A stretch of DNA of 64,000 nt from Ureibacillus sp. (GTDB taxonomy: Bacteria > Bacillota > Bacilli > Bacillales_A > Planococcaceae): contig JAPSJC010000003.1 of the NCBI GenBank assembly GCA_031178355.1, forward strand, positions 33,643-97,642, in the 5' to 3' direction. Both the position numbers and the translations under genes were made by a program. Of this stretch, positions 26,989-36,648 are shown one piece after another (positions within the stretch are counted from its first letter, which is position 1; each line of letters opens with the position of its first letter). The notes under the pieces are model-generated. The model saw only the letters and a program-made list of their open reading frames with translations, was not told the DNA's origin and did not search any database.

Positions 26989-28074
26989 TTATAATAGAAT
27001 TAATTCTTTTGGATATTTTGTTAGCACTTCAACACCATTTTCTGTGACAACAACATCATCTTCAATACGTACTCCCGCAACACTGTTATATATTCCTGGT
27101 TCAATTGTAAAAACCATTCCCGGTTTCAGTTTTAATTCATTTGTACCGGTTACGGAAGGGAATTCATGTACTGATATACCAAGGCCGTGACCAAGTCGAT
27201 GTGGAAAATCTTCCCCATAACCTCCCTCAGTAATAACATCTCTAGCAATTTTATCAATATCCATTGCACGAACTCCTGGTTTCACTGCTTCAATCGCCTT
27301 CTCATTTGCACTTCTAACGAGTTGATAAATTTCCTTCTGGGCATCTGTCACACTACCGAAAGCGACAGTTCTAGTAATGTCTGAACAGTAACCTTCAAAT
27401 TCCACACCTAAATCAAATAAGATGAAATCACCTTTTTGAATTTTACGATCCCCAGGTGTTCCGTGAGGTGAAGCTGTTTTTGGACCGGATAGAACCATCG
27501 TATCAAAGGACATTTTATAACCCTTTTCTGTTATCGCCTTTTCAATTGCCGTTAATATTTCCATTTCTGTTTTACCTTCAGCAATTTCATTGACTCCAAT
27601 TTCCACAGCGAAATCGGCTAGTTGAGCAGCTTGACGCATTTTTTCAATTTCAACCGCATCCTTGACTACGCGCATCTCATTGATTTTCTCATCTAATCGA
27701 GCAAAATTTGCTTGTGGGAAAACTTGTTGTAAGGCTTCTAGTCTTTCTACAGTTAAATGACTTTTTTCAATGGCAATGTTATTTACAGAAATACTGTTTA
27801 ATTTTACCTTTTCTTTAATCAGTTCAAATGGCTTATCAGTATCTAAATGACCTATCACTTCAAAGCTCCATCCAGAAGCAACCGCATCAGGAACTTCCAT
27901 TTTTGGACATACTAATACAGGAGGATTTTCTTGGAAGACCATTACACCAAGCAGTCTTTCATGTGGGTCACTTTTAAATTGTGAGAAGTAAAATACGTTA
28001 TCAGGAGTAGAGATAAAAGCCATATCAATTTCATTTACCATTAAATAAGATTGAATTTGATTAATTTTTGTCAA
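26989..28074 (-). CDS. M24 family Xaa-Pro peptidase
   Basis: Cytoplasmic metallopeptidase cleaving next to proline (Xaa-Pro dipeptidase or aminopeptidase P), 361 aa. An N-terminal creatinase-like domain (1-125) is followed by the pita-bread domain with the metal ligands: FDLGVEFEGYCSDITRT (two Asp), GHGLGISVHEFP (His), FTIEPGIY (Glu) and RIEDDVVV (Glu). The start is TTG at 28074, 7 nt after GGAGG. The length fits the YqhT/PepQ group. Exact specificity cannot be told. Confidence 0.9.
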   Translation of the reverse strand: MTKINQIQSYLMVNEIDMAFISTPDNVFYFSQFKSDPHERLLGVMVFQENPPVLVCPKMEVPDAVASGWSFEVIGHLDTDKPFELIKEKVKLNSISVNNIAIEKSHLTVERLEALQQVFPQANFARLDEKINEMRVVKDAVEIEKMRQAAQLADFAVEIGVNEIAEGKTEMEILTAIEKAITEKGYKMSFDTMVLSGPKTASPHGTPGDRKIQKGDFILFDLGVEFEGYCSDITRTVAFGSVTDAQKEIYQLVRSANEKAIEAVKPGVRAMDIDKIARDVITEGGYGEDFPHRLGHGLGISVHEFPSVTGTNELKLKPGMVFTIEPGIYNSVAGVRIEDDVVVTENGVEVLTKYPKELILL

Positions 28075-28197
28075 AGGAACGCCTCCAATAATGGGAATGT
28101 TTGCATAGTAATACTTAATATATTATAACAAAATAGAAGGGAATTTGACTTTAAGAGAGAAATTATCTCAGTAAGTAACTGTAAGGAGGATAATTTA

Positions 28198-28881
28198 ATG
28201 GAAATTTCGTATCACGGACACTCAGTTGTAAAGATAAAAACAAATGGTAAGGAAATTCTTATTGATCCATTTATTCGTGGTAATGGACTTACAGATTTAA
28301 AGGTAGAAAAAGAAAAACCAGATGTCATTTTGTTAACTCATGGACATAATGACCACGTTGGTGACACTGTGGAATTAGCTATAGCAAACAATTCGCTCGT
28401 TGTTGCACCCAATGAACTAGCAAATTATTTAGCTACTCAAGGAGTTAAAGTTCATAACATGGGAATTGGTGGTGCATATGAGTTTCCTTTTGGAACAGTA
28501 AAATATACTCTTGCATTTCATGGCTCCGTATATGAGACAGAAAATGGGGAAGTTATCAATGCAGGAAATCCAGGAGGGATACTTTTCACTGCGGAAGGAG
28601 TTACAATCTATCATGCAGGTGATACAGCGTTATTTGGTGATATGAAGTTAATAGGTGAACGTCATCCTATTGATATTGCATTTTTACCAATAGGAGATAA
28701 TTTTACAATGGGTCCAGAAGATGCAGCTTTTGCTGTTACGTTGTTAAAACCGAAAAACGTAGTACCGATCCATTACAATACATTCCCTGTTATTAAACAA
28801 GATCCAAATCATTTTGCTCAATTAGTTAGTAATTCAAAAGTACAAGTATTGGCACCTGGTGAAATAGCAAATTATAATTAA
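28198..28881 (+). CDS. ytkL: Metal-dependent hydrolase YtkL (UPF0173)
   Basis: Metallo-beta-lactamase-fold protein of 227 aa. The HxHxDH motif is at residues 48-53 ([10 protein letters not shown]), with downstream His in AFHGS and [12 protein letters not shown], and a C-terminal PIHYNT. Substrate unknown for the family. AAGGAGGA precedes the ATG. Located next to ytoI as in B. subtilis; monocistronic with a terminator. Confidence 0.92.
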   Translation: MEISYHGHSVVKIKTNGKEILIDPFIRGNGLTDLKVEKEKPDVILLTHGHNDHVGDTVELAIANNSLVVAPNELANYLATQGVKVHNMGIGGAYEFPFGTVKYTLAFHGSVYETENGEVINAGNPGGILFTAEGVTIYHAGDTALFGDMKLIGERHPIDIAFLPIGDNFTMGPEDAAFAVTLLKPKNVVPIHYNTFPVIKQDPNHFAQLVSNSKVQVLAPGEIANYN

Positions 28882-28942
28882 AAAAATGAGAAGGTAGTAA
28901 AGGCATAATTTCTAAAATGTCATGCTACTTTCTCTTTTTTTA
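28882..28942 (+). terminator. ytkL terminator
   Basis: GAGAAGGTAG (28888-28897) pairs with CTACTTTCTC (28925-28934), with an internal GGCAT/ATGTC-type extension, then eight T residues. Confidence 0.87.
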
Positions 28943-29053
28943 TTGATTTGTTACATTATTAATAAGTAGTTATGTATATACCAACAATATCAATAAATAC
29001 ACCAAATATGATACACTATAGATATGGTACTAATTTAGGAATTAGGTGATGAC

Positions 29054-30361
29054 ATGTCGACAAAACATGAAAAAATTTTACAATATATTGAATCTTTGCC
29101 CGTAGGAGATAAAATTTCAGTCAGGCAAATTGCAAAAGATATGCATGTCAGTGAAGGAACAGCGTATAGAGCAATAAAAGAAGCAGAAAATCGTAGTTTA
29201 GTAAGTTCAATTGAACGTGTTGGAACAATCCGTATCGAAAAAAAGAAAAAAGAAAATATTGAGCGTTTAACATTTGCGGAAATTGTTAACATTGTCGATG
29301 GACAAGTACTAGGTGGAATGAACGGGCTACATAAAACATTAACCAAATTCGTTATTGGTGCAATGCAACTGGAAGATATGATGCGTTACACAGAGGCTGG
29401 TAGTCTATTAATTGTTGGTAACCGATTTAAAGCACATGAGAATGCCTTAAAAGAAGGCGCGGCAGTACTGATTACAGGTGGTTTTGACACAACAGAAGAA
29501 AATAAGCGCCTCGCTGACGAACTAGAACTCCCAATTATTTCCTCTAGTTATGATACATTTACAGTTGCCACTTTAATTAATCGTGCAATTTATGACCAAT
29601 TAATCAAAAAGGATATTTTATTAATAGAAGATATCTATGTCCCAATCGAAGAAACGGATACGCTACATACTCAACAAACGATTTCTGATTTCCGTTTATT
29701 AAATACGAGAACAAGTCATGGTGCTTTCCCTGTAGTTGGAAGCAATAATAAACTTGTCGGGATGATAACAGTAAAAGATGTTATTGGGAAAGAACCATCG
29801 GAAGCAATTGACAAAGTAATGACTAAACATCCAATTTCAACTTCCATGAAAACGAGTGTTGCTTCAGCAGGTCACAGAATGATTTGGGAAGGAATTGACT
29901 TGCTTCCAATCGTAAATGATGATGGAATTCTCCAAGGGGTTATTAGTAGACAAGACGTATTAAAGGCTTTACAACATGCACAACGCCAACCACAACATGG
30001 AGAAACCATAGATGATCTCGTGAAAAAAGAGATTAAATTATTAGATGGCGATGACATCATAGTGGAATTCACTGTTACCCCACAAATGACTAACCAATTC
30101 GGTTCAATTTCGTACGGTGCTTTTACTACATTACTATCTGAAGTTGGCTCATTAGCATTAAAACGTAGAAAACGTGGCGATGCGGTAGCAGAAAACATGA
30201 CGATCTACTTTATTAAACCAATTCAAATGGAAACGGTACTAACCGTTGTTCCTCATATATTAGATATGAGTCGTAAATTCGTAAAAATGGACTTTGACAT
30301 TTTTAATGATAATTCATTAGTTGGGAAAGCAATGATGATGTTCCAATTATTAGAGAGATAG
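29054..30361 (+). CDS. ytoI: YtoI-type regulator: HTH, DRTGG, two CBS and hotdog domains
   Basis: Multidomain putative sensor/regulator, 435 aa. An N-terminal winged-helix-like segment (SVRQIAKDMHVSEGTAYRAIKEAE, about 21-44) precedes a DRTGG domain (about 75-180), a CBS pair (about 190-315, with HPISTSM and the VVGSNNKLVGMIT segment), and a C-terminal MaoC/hotdog thioesterase-like domain (about 330-435, NQFGSISYGAFTTLLSEVGS). CBS domains usually bind adenosine nucleotides, and the hotdog fold could bind an acyl-CoA, so it may link energy or acyl status to transcription. That role is inference. Same neighbours as B. subtilis ytoI. Confidence 0.9.
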   Translation: MSTKHEKILQYIESLPVGDKISVRQIAKDMHVSEGTAYRAIKEAENRSLVSSIERVGTIRIEKKKKENIERLTFAEIVNIVDGQVLGGMNGLHKTLTKFVIGAMQLEDMMRYTEAGSLLIVGNRFKAHENALKEGAAVLITGGFDTTEENKRLADELELPIISSSYDTFTVATLINRAIYDQLIKKDILLIEDIYVPIEETDTLHTQQTISDFRLLNTRTSHGAFPVVGSNNKLVGMITVKDVIGKEPSEAIDKVMTKHPISTSMKTSVASAGHRMIWEGIDLLPIVNDDGILQGVISRQDVLKALQHAQRQPQHGETIDDLVKKEIKLLDGDDIIVEFTVTPQMTNQFGSISYGAFTTLLSEVGSLALKRRKRGDAVAENMTIYFIKPIQMETVLTVVPHILDMSRKFVKMDFDIFNDNSLVGKAMMMFQLLER

Positions 30362-30401
30362 TCGAGTTCTATATTATATTTGTTTGTTAAAGCAACATAA
30401 A

Positions 30402-30430
30402 AAAGCAATATACAAAATGTATATTGCTTT
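30402..30430. terminator. Bidirectional terminator ytoI / ytpI
   Basis: 13-bp perfect stem AAAGCAATATACA / TGTATATTGCTTT with a 3-nt loop between convergent genes. Minus tail reads TTTATGTTG, plus tail CTAAAATATT; both are modest. Confidence 0.75.
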
Positions 30431-30438
30431 CTAAAATA

Positions 30439-30747
30439 TTATCGATTTAATTCATATTCTTCATGTACAAATTTGCCTTCATGAAGCATACGTTTATAAT
30501 TATTATAAGCTTGCATAATCCCTACAATAATAAATATTGCACAAATTAAGTAACTTACTATAGATTGGTGTACGATTACAGCGTTTATTCCAAAGGCAAT
30601 TAGGAAAGTACCTAATGCAATTCCAGCTTTGGCTTTATACCATTTCTTCCTAATTGGTAAGATGGAACGGAATTGTTTTGTTTTATAGAAAAAGTAGACT
30701 GCAAAAGCAATAACAATAATTGTTAAAAATAAATAATTAAAATTCAA
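30439..30747 (-). CDS. ytpI: YtpI family small membrane protein
   Basis: 102-aa membrane protein with three hydrophobic segments (about 4-20, 42-59, 65-82) and a charged C-terminal tail (HEGKFVHEEYELNR). The family is conserved in Bacillales beside nrnA/ytoI but has no assigned function. An AGGAGG ribosome site precedes the ATG. Divergent from nrnA and convergent with ytoI. Confidence 0.85.
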   Translation of the reverse strand: MNFNYLFLTIIVIAFAVYFFYKTKQFRSILPIRKKWYKAKAGIALGTFLIAFGINAVIVHQSIVSYLICAIFIIVGIMQAYNNYKRMLHEGKFVHEEYELNR

Positions 30748-30851
30748 TATAGCGACCTCCTAAAAAGACAAGCTTTAACTATTGTAACGATTTTTAGGGG
30801 AAAATGCTATTAACATTTCATGAAACTTTTACCCAACCAGGAGGACATAGT

Positions 30852-31796
30852 GTGAAGCGTCAAATCATCGATTCAATTGAAAAATACGACAAAATTATCA
30901 TACACCGCCATGTACGACCAGATCCAGATGCATATGGATCGCAAATTGGACTTAAATCTCTCATTTCTACCAATTACCCTGATAAACAAGTTTATGCAGT
31001 TGGAGAACATGATCCTTCATTATCGTTTTTAACAAATCCGGATGTTATAGAGGATGAAGTTTATGCCGGAGCTCTTGTAATCGTAACTGATACAGCGAAT
31101 ACAGAAAGAATTGATGATTATCGTTATCAAAAAGGGGACTTCCTAATTAAGATTGACCATCATCCTAATGATGATCAATATGGAGATTTACTATGGGTGG
31201 ATACAAAAGCGAGTTCTGTAAGTGAAATGATTTACGAGCTTTATGATGAAGGTCGTGACTATAAAAATTGGCAGTTGTCAGATGAAGGTGCTCGACTATT
31301 ATTTGCTGGAATTGTAGGCGATACAGGACGATTTATATTCCCAAGTGCTACGGAAAGGACGTTTGAAATTGCGGGCCAACTGATTCGATATAAATTTGAC
31401 CGAAGTAAATTATTTGATGGTATGTATGAAAAGAATCATAAGTTATTAAAACTACAAGGTTATATGTATCAAAATTTTGTTTTTGATGAAAACGGTGCTG
31501 TTTATATCAAATTAACAAAAGAAGTTTTACAACAATTTGATTCCACACCGTCTGATACTTCTCTATTAGTAGGATCTTTTGGTGACATAAAAGGGATATG
31601 TGCATGGGTTATTTTTGTTGAAGAAGATGATCAGATACGTGTTCGTTTACGTTCAAAAGGCCCTATTATTAATGAACTTGCAAAAAAATATAATGGCGGT
31701 GGCCATCCATTAGCTTCTGGTGCTACGGTTTATTCATGGGAAGAAGCAGACAAAGTGATCGCAGAATTAAAAGAAATTTGTCGATTATCCAAATAA
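30852..31796 (+). CDS. nrnA: Bifunctional oligoribonuclease / pAp phosphatase NrnA
   Basis: DHH-DHHA1 phosphoesterase, 314 aa (B. subtilis NrnA is 313). It degrades nanoRNA and 3'-phosphoadenosine-5'-phosphate. N-terminal DHH motifs HRHVRPDPDAYGS (residues 18-30), VTDTAN and KIDHHPND; C-terminal DHHA1 with NGGGHPLASGA. GTG at 30852 is chosen because AGGAGGACA ends 5-8 nt upstream and the length then fits the family; the upstream ATG at 30804 has no ribosome site. It abuts dnaE (19 nt). Confidence 0.93.
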   Translation: MKRQIIDSIEKYDKIIIHRHVRPDPDAYGSQIGLKSLISTNYPDKQVYAVGEHDPSLSFLTNPDVIEDEVYAGALVIVTDTANTERIDDYRYQKGDFLIKIDHHPNDDQYGDLLWVDTKASSVSEMIYELYDEGRDYKNWQLSDEGARLLFAGIVGDTGRFIFPSATERTFEIAGQLIRYKFDRSKLFDGMYEKNHKLLKLQGYMYQNFVFDENGAVYIKLTKEVLQQFDSTPSDTSLLVGSFGDIKGICAWVIFVEEDDQIRVRLRSKGPIINELAKKYNGGGHPLASGATVYSWEEADKVIAELKEICRLSK

Positions 31797-31815
31797 TGTG
31801 AAGGAGGGATCGAGT

Positions 31816-34800
31816 TTGACTAGTTATCCACAAATACGAACAAGTGCAGATTTGTTAAAAAGTACAATTCGTATAAATGAGCTCATCCCATTTTTACAAC
31901 AACAAAAGGCAGAAGCTTGTGCAATGGTAAATACGAAATTGTACGGGCTTTTGCCTTTTTGGCAAGAAGTTAAAAATGCTGGTATTCACCCTGTTGTAGG
32001 ATTAAAAGTCCAAATTCATTTTCAAGAAGATCATGTATTACCAGCAATTTTGTATGCCAAAACGAATATTGGTTATAAAAATTTACTAAAAATCTCTAGT
32101 AGTATTTCTATTCGCGAGGATGGAACACTCCCTTATCGCTGGTTAGTTGGGTATTCTGAAGGACTATTTATTGTTTTACCTGTTATTGAAGATCATGAGA
32201 TTTGGTTAAAGGACGATAACTATGAAATGATGAAACTTCTTTCAGGAGTATTTTCAAGGAATTTATTACTTGGTATTTCACGGGCTGGCGGTGTTATTTC
32301 ACCAAATGAACACAAGGTCCTTAACTATAGCCATATTCTAGGATGTAAAGTGATGGCCATTCATGAGTGTTTATTTTTGAATCAGGAGGATTATTTTTCG
32401 TTCGAAGTGGCACAGGCCATTGAAACAGGTATAAAATTAAATGAAAAAACGAGAACAAAACAACTAGAACACCAATTTGTACCTACAGAGATGCAATGGA
32501 GAGAATGGTTTTACGATCATCCTGAATGGCTACAAGAAAGTAAACAACTTCTATTAAATTGTAATGTAGATATTAATAGCAAACAGTCCTTTTTGCCTAA
32601 GTTTCCTTTGCCAGAAGGGGTAACTGCGGAAGATGTTCTTTTTGAAATGTCTCTGTCTGGTTTAAAAGAACGTTTACATACGAATTTACCAAACGAAAGC
32701 TATTTAGATCGCATGCGTTATGAACTAAGTGTCATAAATGCAATGGGGTATGCGGATTATTTTTTAATTGTTTCAGATTTTATGAAATATGCTCACAATA
32801 AAAAAATATTAACAGGTCCTGGTCGTGGTTCTTCTGCTAGTTCCTTAGTAGCGTATGCTCTTAAAATTACACAAGTCGACCCACTACAATATGGATTATT
32901 ATTTGAACGATTTTTAAATCCAGAACGAGTAACATTACCTGATATTGATATTGATTTTGTTGATACACATAGACAAGAAGTAATTGAATATGTTGCAAAA
33001 AAATATGGTCCGCAATATGTAGCTCAGATTATTACATTCGGAACTTTATCAGCAAAAGCAGTAGCTCGTGATGTAGCCAGAATGTTTAATTTTGAGAGTG
33101 AAACACTTGAAATGATATCAAGACTAATTCCAAATAAACTAGGTATTACATTAAAAGATGCGTATTCTACCTCTGAGAATTTAAGAAAATGGATTGAAGG
33201 TGAACCGGTTCGTAAGAAGTGGTTTAACGTTGCAGTAAAACTGGAAGGTTTGCCAAAGAACGCTTCAACACACGCAGCAGGAGTTATATTAAGTCCTGTT
33301 CCATTAGTAGAAGTAGTACCGATTGAAAAAGGTCATGATGATATTTTTTTAACACAGTGGCCGATGCAAGAAGTGGAACAGCAAGGCTTATTGAAAATGG
33401 ATTTTCTCGGGCTGCGAAACTTAACAATTATTGAACAAATTCGAAAATCAATTCATTTCATACACAAAATAAAAATTGATTTAAACCAAATTCCATTGAA
33501 CGATCAAAAAACCTATGAGTTATTAAAAATTGGTGACACTGCAGGGGTTTTCCAATTAGAGTCAGAAGGAATGCAAAACGCATTAAGAGAGATACAACCT
33601 ACGCAATTTTTAGATATTGTCGCGGTTAATGCACTATATCGACCTGGCCCAATGGAGTTTATTCCAACTTATGCTAGAAGAAAGGCAATGAAAGAACAAG
33701 TTGTGATGCCTCACCCTGTTCTAGAACCCATTCTAAAAGAAACCTATGGAATAATTGTTTATCAGGAGCAAATTATGCAGATTGCAAATGCAATGGCAGG
33801 TTTTACTTTTGGCCAAGCCGATTTATTGAGACGAGCGGTTAGTAAAAAGAAAATTGAAATACTGAATGAACAGAGGGAATCCTTTGTAAAAGGATCTATA
33901 CAAAAAGGATTTTCGAAACAAGTTGCAGAAGAAGTATATGAGTTAATTGTTAAATTTGCGAACTATGGTTTTGCTAAAAGTCATGCAGTAGCCTATAGTT
34001 TAATTTCATATCAAATGGCATTTTTAAAGGCGAATTATCCTGTTCATTTTTATGCAGCACTAATGACAAACTCCATTGGCAATCCAGATAAATTATTTCA
34101 ATACATTTTAGAGGCTAAAAACAAAGGGATTGAAATAGAAAAACCATCTATTGGAAAAAGCCATCGACATTTTATAGTAGAGAATGGAAAAATTAGATTT
34201 AGTTTATCGGTTATTAGAGGCGTTTCACAAAACTTTTTAAAGAAGTTAATTGAGGCACGTACGGTTATTGGACGACCATTTGACGATATTTTTGAAATGG
34301 CTACATCTTTGAGTGCACTAAACTTTACACGTAAGGAAATTGAACCTCTCATAAAGGCAGGAGCACTCGATGATTTTGGAAAGGATCGTGCTACCTTACT
34401 AGCTACTATTGATGCAGCAATTAAACATGCAAAAATTGTTAGACCAACAGAAGAGAACAATTTATTTTCTACGAACCCAAGTATTTTTGGGAAACCAAAG
34501 TATGTGGAAGTGGATCCAATCCCACAAAAAATAAAACTTGAGTTTGAAAAGGAAGTACTTGGTTTTTATTTATCTGAGCATCCTGTGTCTATTGAAAGGC
34601 AAACTATGAAAGATGTCCAAACAAACATTAAGACATTACGTACTGTAAAACCTAATTCAATTGTTAAAATGGTGGGTATTATTGACAATATACGTCAGAT
34701 TAGAACGAAAAAGGGAGAGCTTATGGCATTTGTTCAGTTATCAGATGAATTTGGAAGTGTATCCATCACCCTATTTCCAAGAGAATATAACGATGTCATC

Positions 34801-34917
34801 GGTTGGATCAAAGAAGAAATAATTGTTTATGTTGAAGGGGTATTTGAATACCGTCTAAACAAACCGCAAATTGTAGTAAAGCAACTTAGAAGAACATCTA
34901 ATAACATGAATTGTTGA
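31816..34917 (+). CDS. dnaE: DNA polymerase III alpha subunit DnaE
   Basis: Replicative polymerase that extends primers, chiefly on the lagging strand in low-GC Gram-positives, working beside PolC. It has 1033 aa, about 80 shorter than B. subtilis DnaE. The palm motifs are intact: GPGRGSSAS (from residue 334) and PDIDIDF (from residue 375). The N-terminal PHP domain has lost its metal ligands: the HxH position reads PQIRTSADLL and the TDH position reads AMVNTK. A C-terminal OB-fold (VGIIDNIRQIRTKKGELMAF) is present. TTG at 31816 follows AAGGAGGGA by 6 nt and matches the family start. Likely cotranscribed with nrnA. Confidence 0.94.
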   Translation: MTSYPQIRTSADLLKSTIRINELIPFLQQQKAEACAMVNTKLYGLLPFWQEVKNAGIHPVVGLKVQIHFQEDHVLPAILYAKTNIGYKNLLKISSSISIREDGTLPYRWLVGYSEGLFIVLPVIEDHEIWLKDDNYEMMKLLSGVFSRNLLLGISRAGGVISPNEHKVLNYSHILGCKVMAIHECLFLNQEDYFSFEVAQAIETGIKLNEKTRTKQLEHQFVPTEMQWREWFYDHPEWLQESKQLLLNCNVDINSKQSFLPKFPLPEGVTAEDVLFEMSLSGLKERLHTNLPNESYLDRMRYELSVINAMGYADYFLIVSDFMKYAHNKKILTGPGRGSSASSLVAYALKITQVDPLQYGLLFERFLNPERVTLPDIDIDFVDTHRQEVIEYVAKKYGPQYVAQIITFGTLSAKAVARDVARMFNFESETLEMISRLIPNKLGITLKDAYSTSENLRKWIEGEPVRKKWFNVAVKLEGLPKNASTHAAGVILSPVPLVEVVPIEKGHDDIFLTQWPMQEVEQQGLLKMDFLGLRNLTIIEQIRKSIHFIHKIKIDLNQIPLNDQKTYELLKIGDTAGVFQLESEGMQNALREIQPTQFLDIVAVNALYRPGPMEFIPTYARRKAMKEQVVMPHPVLEPILKETYGIIVYQEQIMQIANAMAGFTFGQADLLRRAVSKKKIEILNEQRESFVKGSIQKGFSKQVAEEVYELIVKFANYGFAKSHAVAYSLISYQMAFLKANYPVHFYAALMTNSIGNPDKLFQYILEAKNKGIEIEKPSIGKSHRHFIVENGKIRFSLSVIRGVSQNFLKKLIEARTVIGRPFDDIFEMATSLSALNFTRKEIEPLIKAGALDDFGKDRATLLATIDAAIKHAKIVRPTEENNLFSTNPSIFGKPKYVEVDPIPQKIKLEFEKEVLGFYLSEHPVSIERQTMKDVQTNIKTLRTVKPNSIVKMVGIIDNIRQIRTKKGELMAFVQLSDEFGSVSITLFPREYNDVIGWIKEEIIVYVEGVFEYRLNKPQIVVKQLRRTSNNMNC

Positions 34918-34927
34918 TTTTCTAGAG

Positions 34928-34954
34928 AAAACTGTACAATTTGTACAGTTTTTT
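34928..34954 (+). terminator. dnaE terminator
   Basis: Near-perfect palindrome AAAACTGTACAA-T-TTGTACAGTTTT followed by TTC; it folds as ACTGTAC/GTACAGT with a 5-nt loop and a T-run of six. Confidence 0.8.
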
Positions 34955-34992
34955 CTTTACAAAATTTATTTCTTTATGTATCGTTATAAACG

Positions 34993-35011
34993 AAAGTGGT
35001 CAGACCACTTT
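34993..35011 (+). promoter_or_regulatory. Palindromic operator of the FadR/PdhR-type GntR regulator
   Basis: Perfect palindrome AAAGTGGTC-A-GACCACTTT. The core TGGTCAGACCA (34997-35007) fits the TNGTNNNACNA pattern of FadR-subfamily GntR operators and lies about 80 nt before the gntR start, so autoregulation, probably including accDA, is likely. Confidence 0.75.
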
Positions 35012-35092
35012 AGACTTGTTTATTACATTTGTAATAAAAACATCTTTTCAGACGTATATAAACTTGTACTAAACCTTAGCTGTGAGGTGTTT

Positions 35093-35749
35093 ATGAATAC
35101 TAAGCAGGAAAACAAAAAAGTGTTTTTAGAGATCGTTAAACAGCTTCAAGAATTAATCGATAAAGAGCAAATTAAACCAGGAAATAAGTTACCTTCAGAA
35201 AGAGTATTATCAGAACGGCTAAATGTAGGCAGATCTTCTGTGAGAGAAGCGTTACGTAGTTTAGAATTACTAGGTCTTATTGAAACAAGACAAGGTGGTG
35301 GAACATTTCTATCATCAGGACAGCATATTCAACTGGTAGAAATATTAGCATCTTTTATTTTAAAAGAGAGCCGTACAGTGGAAGAAGTACATGATACAAG
35401 AAAAATGCATGAAAAAGAAGCAATTCGAGTTATTTGCTCAGATAAAAGTTTAATAGCTTTACCAGTTTGGGAAAGCTTATTTTATAAAATTGAAGTTGAA
35501 AGCGAAGTTGTTAGACACCATATATTAAGAGAATTTGTTATAACTTCTGGTAATCGGTTATCACTAAAAATATGGATGCAACTTGCAGCCTTTAGTGCAA
35601 CACCACTAAAAAAAATTACCACAGAACAGGAAAAACCAATACTCCTTGTACTCTTAAAATCAATCCAACTAGGTTTTAAAAAAGAAGCACTTGAAGCATA
35701 TGATCAATGGATGCAACATTTAAATACTATTAAGGAAATAGAGAATTAA
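35093..35749 (+). CDS. GntR family transcriptional regulator, FadR/PdhR type
   Basis: DNA-binding regulator of 218 aa. The N-terminal winged helix (about 10-75) has the GntR signature [20 protein letters not shown] followed by [22 protein letters not shown]; the C-terminal part is helical and FCD-like but short and lacks an obvious set of metal-binding His residues. ATG at 35093 follows GAGGTG; an upstream in-frame ATG at 34976 would place the operator inside the gene and is rejected. The gene ends 23 nt before accD without a terminator, so it probably forms a gntR-accD-accA unit. It occupies the place of malic enzyme (ytsJ) in B. subtilis. The effector is unknown; acyl-CoA, pyruvate or another organic acid are candidates. 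Confidence 0.87.
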   Translation: MNTKQENKKVFLEIVKQLQELIDKEQIKPGNKLPSERVLSERLNVGRSSVREALRSLELLGLIETRQGGGTFLSSGQHIQLVEILASFILKESRTVEEVHDTRKMHEKEAIRVICSDKSLIALPVWESLFYKIEVESEVVRHHILREFVITSGNRLSLKIWMQLAAFSATPLKKITTEQEKPILLVLLKSIQLGFKKEALEAYDQWMQHLNTIKEIEN

Positions 35750-35772
35750 TATTTACTTTGAGGGGGATTATG

Positions 35773-36648
35773 ATGGCGATAAGAAATCTTATATCGTTAA
35801 ATCGTAAAAAATCGAAAGGCGGGGTAGTTATCGAACGCAATAAGGAAAAAGAATTTCCCGCTGATTTAATGACAAAATGTCCGGAATGTAAAAAAATCTA
35901 TCTAACAAAAGAATTAGAAAATAATTTAAAAGTATGTCCTAACTGTGATCATCATTACAAATTAACGGCTTGGGAAAGAGTCGACTATTTCTTAGATGAA
36001 GGTACTTTTGAATCAATTGATGATCACTTAAAAACATCAAACCCATTAAACTTCCCGTCTTATGTGGAAAAAGTTGAAATGGATGTTAAAAAGACAAGCT
36101 TGAATGAAGCTGTACTTACTGGAGTAGGTACATTAAAGGGTGAACAAGTAGTTGTTGCCATAATGGATTCACATTTCCGTATGGGTTCAATGGGGTCTGT
36201 AGTGGGTGAAAAAATCACTCGAGCTATCGAAAAAGCAATTGAATTAAAAACACCATTTATTATATTTACAGCAAGTGGTGGAGCTAGAATGCAAGAGGGA
36301 GTTATTTCTCTAATGCAAATGGCTAAAACAAGTGTTGCTTTAAAAAGACATAGCGACCATGGATTGTTATTTATTTCTATCATGACTCATCCGACAACTG
36401 GTGGTGTATCAGCAAGTTTTGCTTCACTCGGTGATATAAATCTGGCAGAACCGAAAGCCTTAATTGGGTTTGCTGGGCGCCGTGTAATTGAGCAAACTGT
36501 ACGTGAAAAACTACCTGATGATTTCCAAACGGCTGAATTTTTACTTGCCCACGGTCAATTAGATGCTATTTTCCATCGGAAAGAAATAAAGGAAAAAGTA
36601 GCGACAATTGTGAAACTTCACCGTAAAGGAGGTCGTTCAAATGTCTAA
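35773..36648 (+). CDS. accD: Acetyl-CoA carboxylase carboxyltransferase subunit beta
   Basis: Transfers carboxyl from biotin to acetyl-CoA, making malonyl-CoA for fatty-acid synthesis, in an A2B2 complex with AccA; 291 aa. The four-Cys zinc ribbon is at residues 36, 39, 55 and 58 (CPEC / CPNC). The carboxyltransferase core has [12 protein letters not shown] and [13 protein letters not shown]. Of two adjacent ATGs the second (35773) is chosen: it is 6 nt after AGGGGG and gives the family start MAIRNL. It overlaps accA by 8 nt. Confidence 0.96.
   Translation: MAIRNLISLNRKKSKGGVVIERNKEKEFPADLMTKCPECKKIYLTKELENNLKVCPNCDHHYKLTAWERVDYFLDEGTFESIDDHLKTSNPLNFPSYVEKVEMDVKKTSLNEAVLTGVGTLKGEQVVVAIMDSHFRMGSMGSVVGEKITRAIEKAIELKTPFIIFTASGGARMQEGVISLMQMAKTSVALKRHSDHGLLFISIMTHPTTGGVSASFASLGDINLAEPKALIGFAGRRVIEQTVREKLPDDFQTAEFLLAHGQLDAIFHRKEIKEKVATIVKLHRKGGRSNV

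Noticed and set aside
32800..34917. PolC-type replicative polymerase
   Set aside because: Motif order and the C-terminal OB-fold fit DnaE; there is no exonuclease insertion as in PolC.
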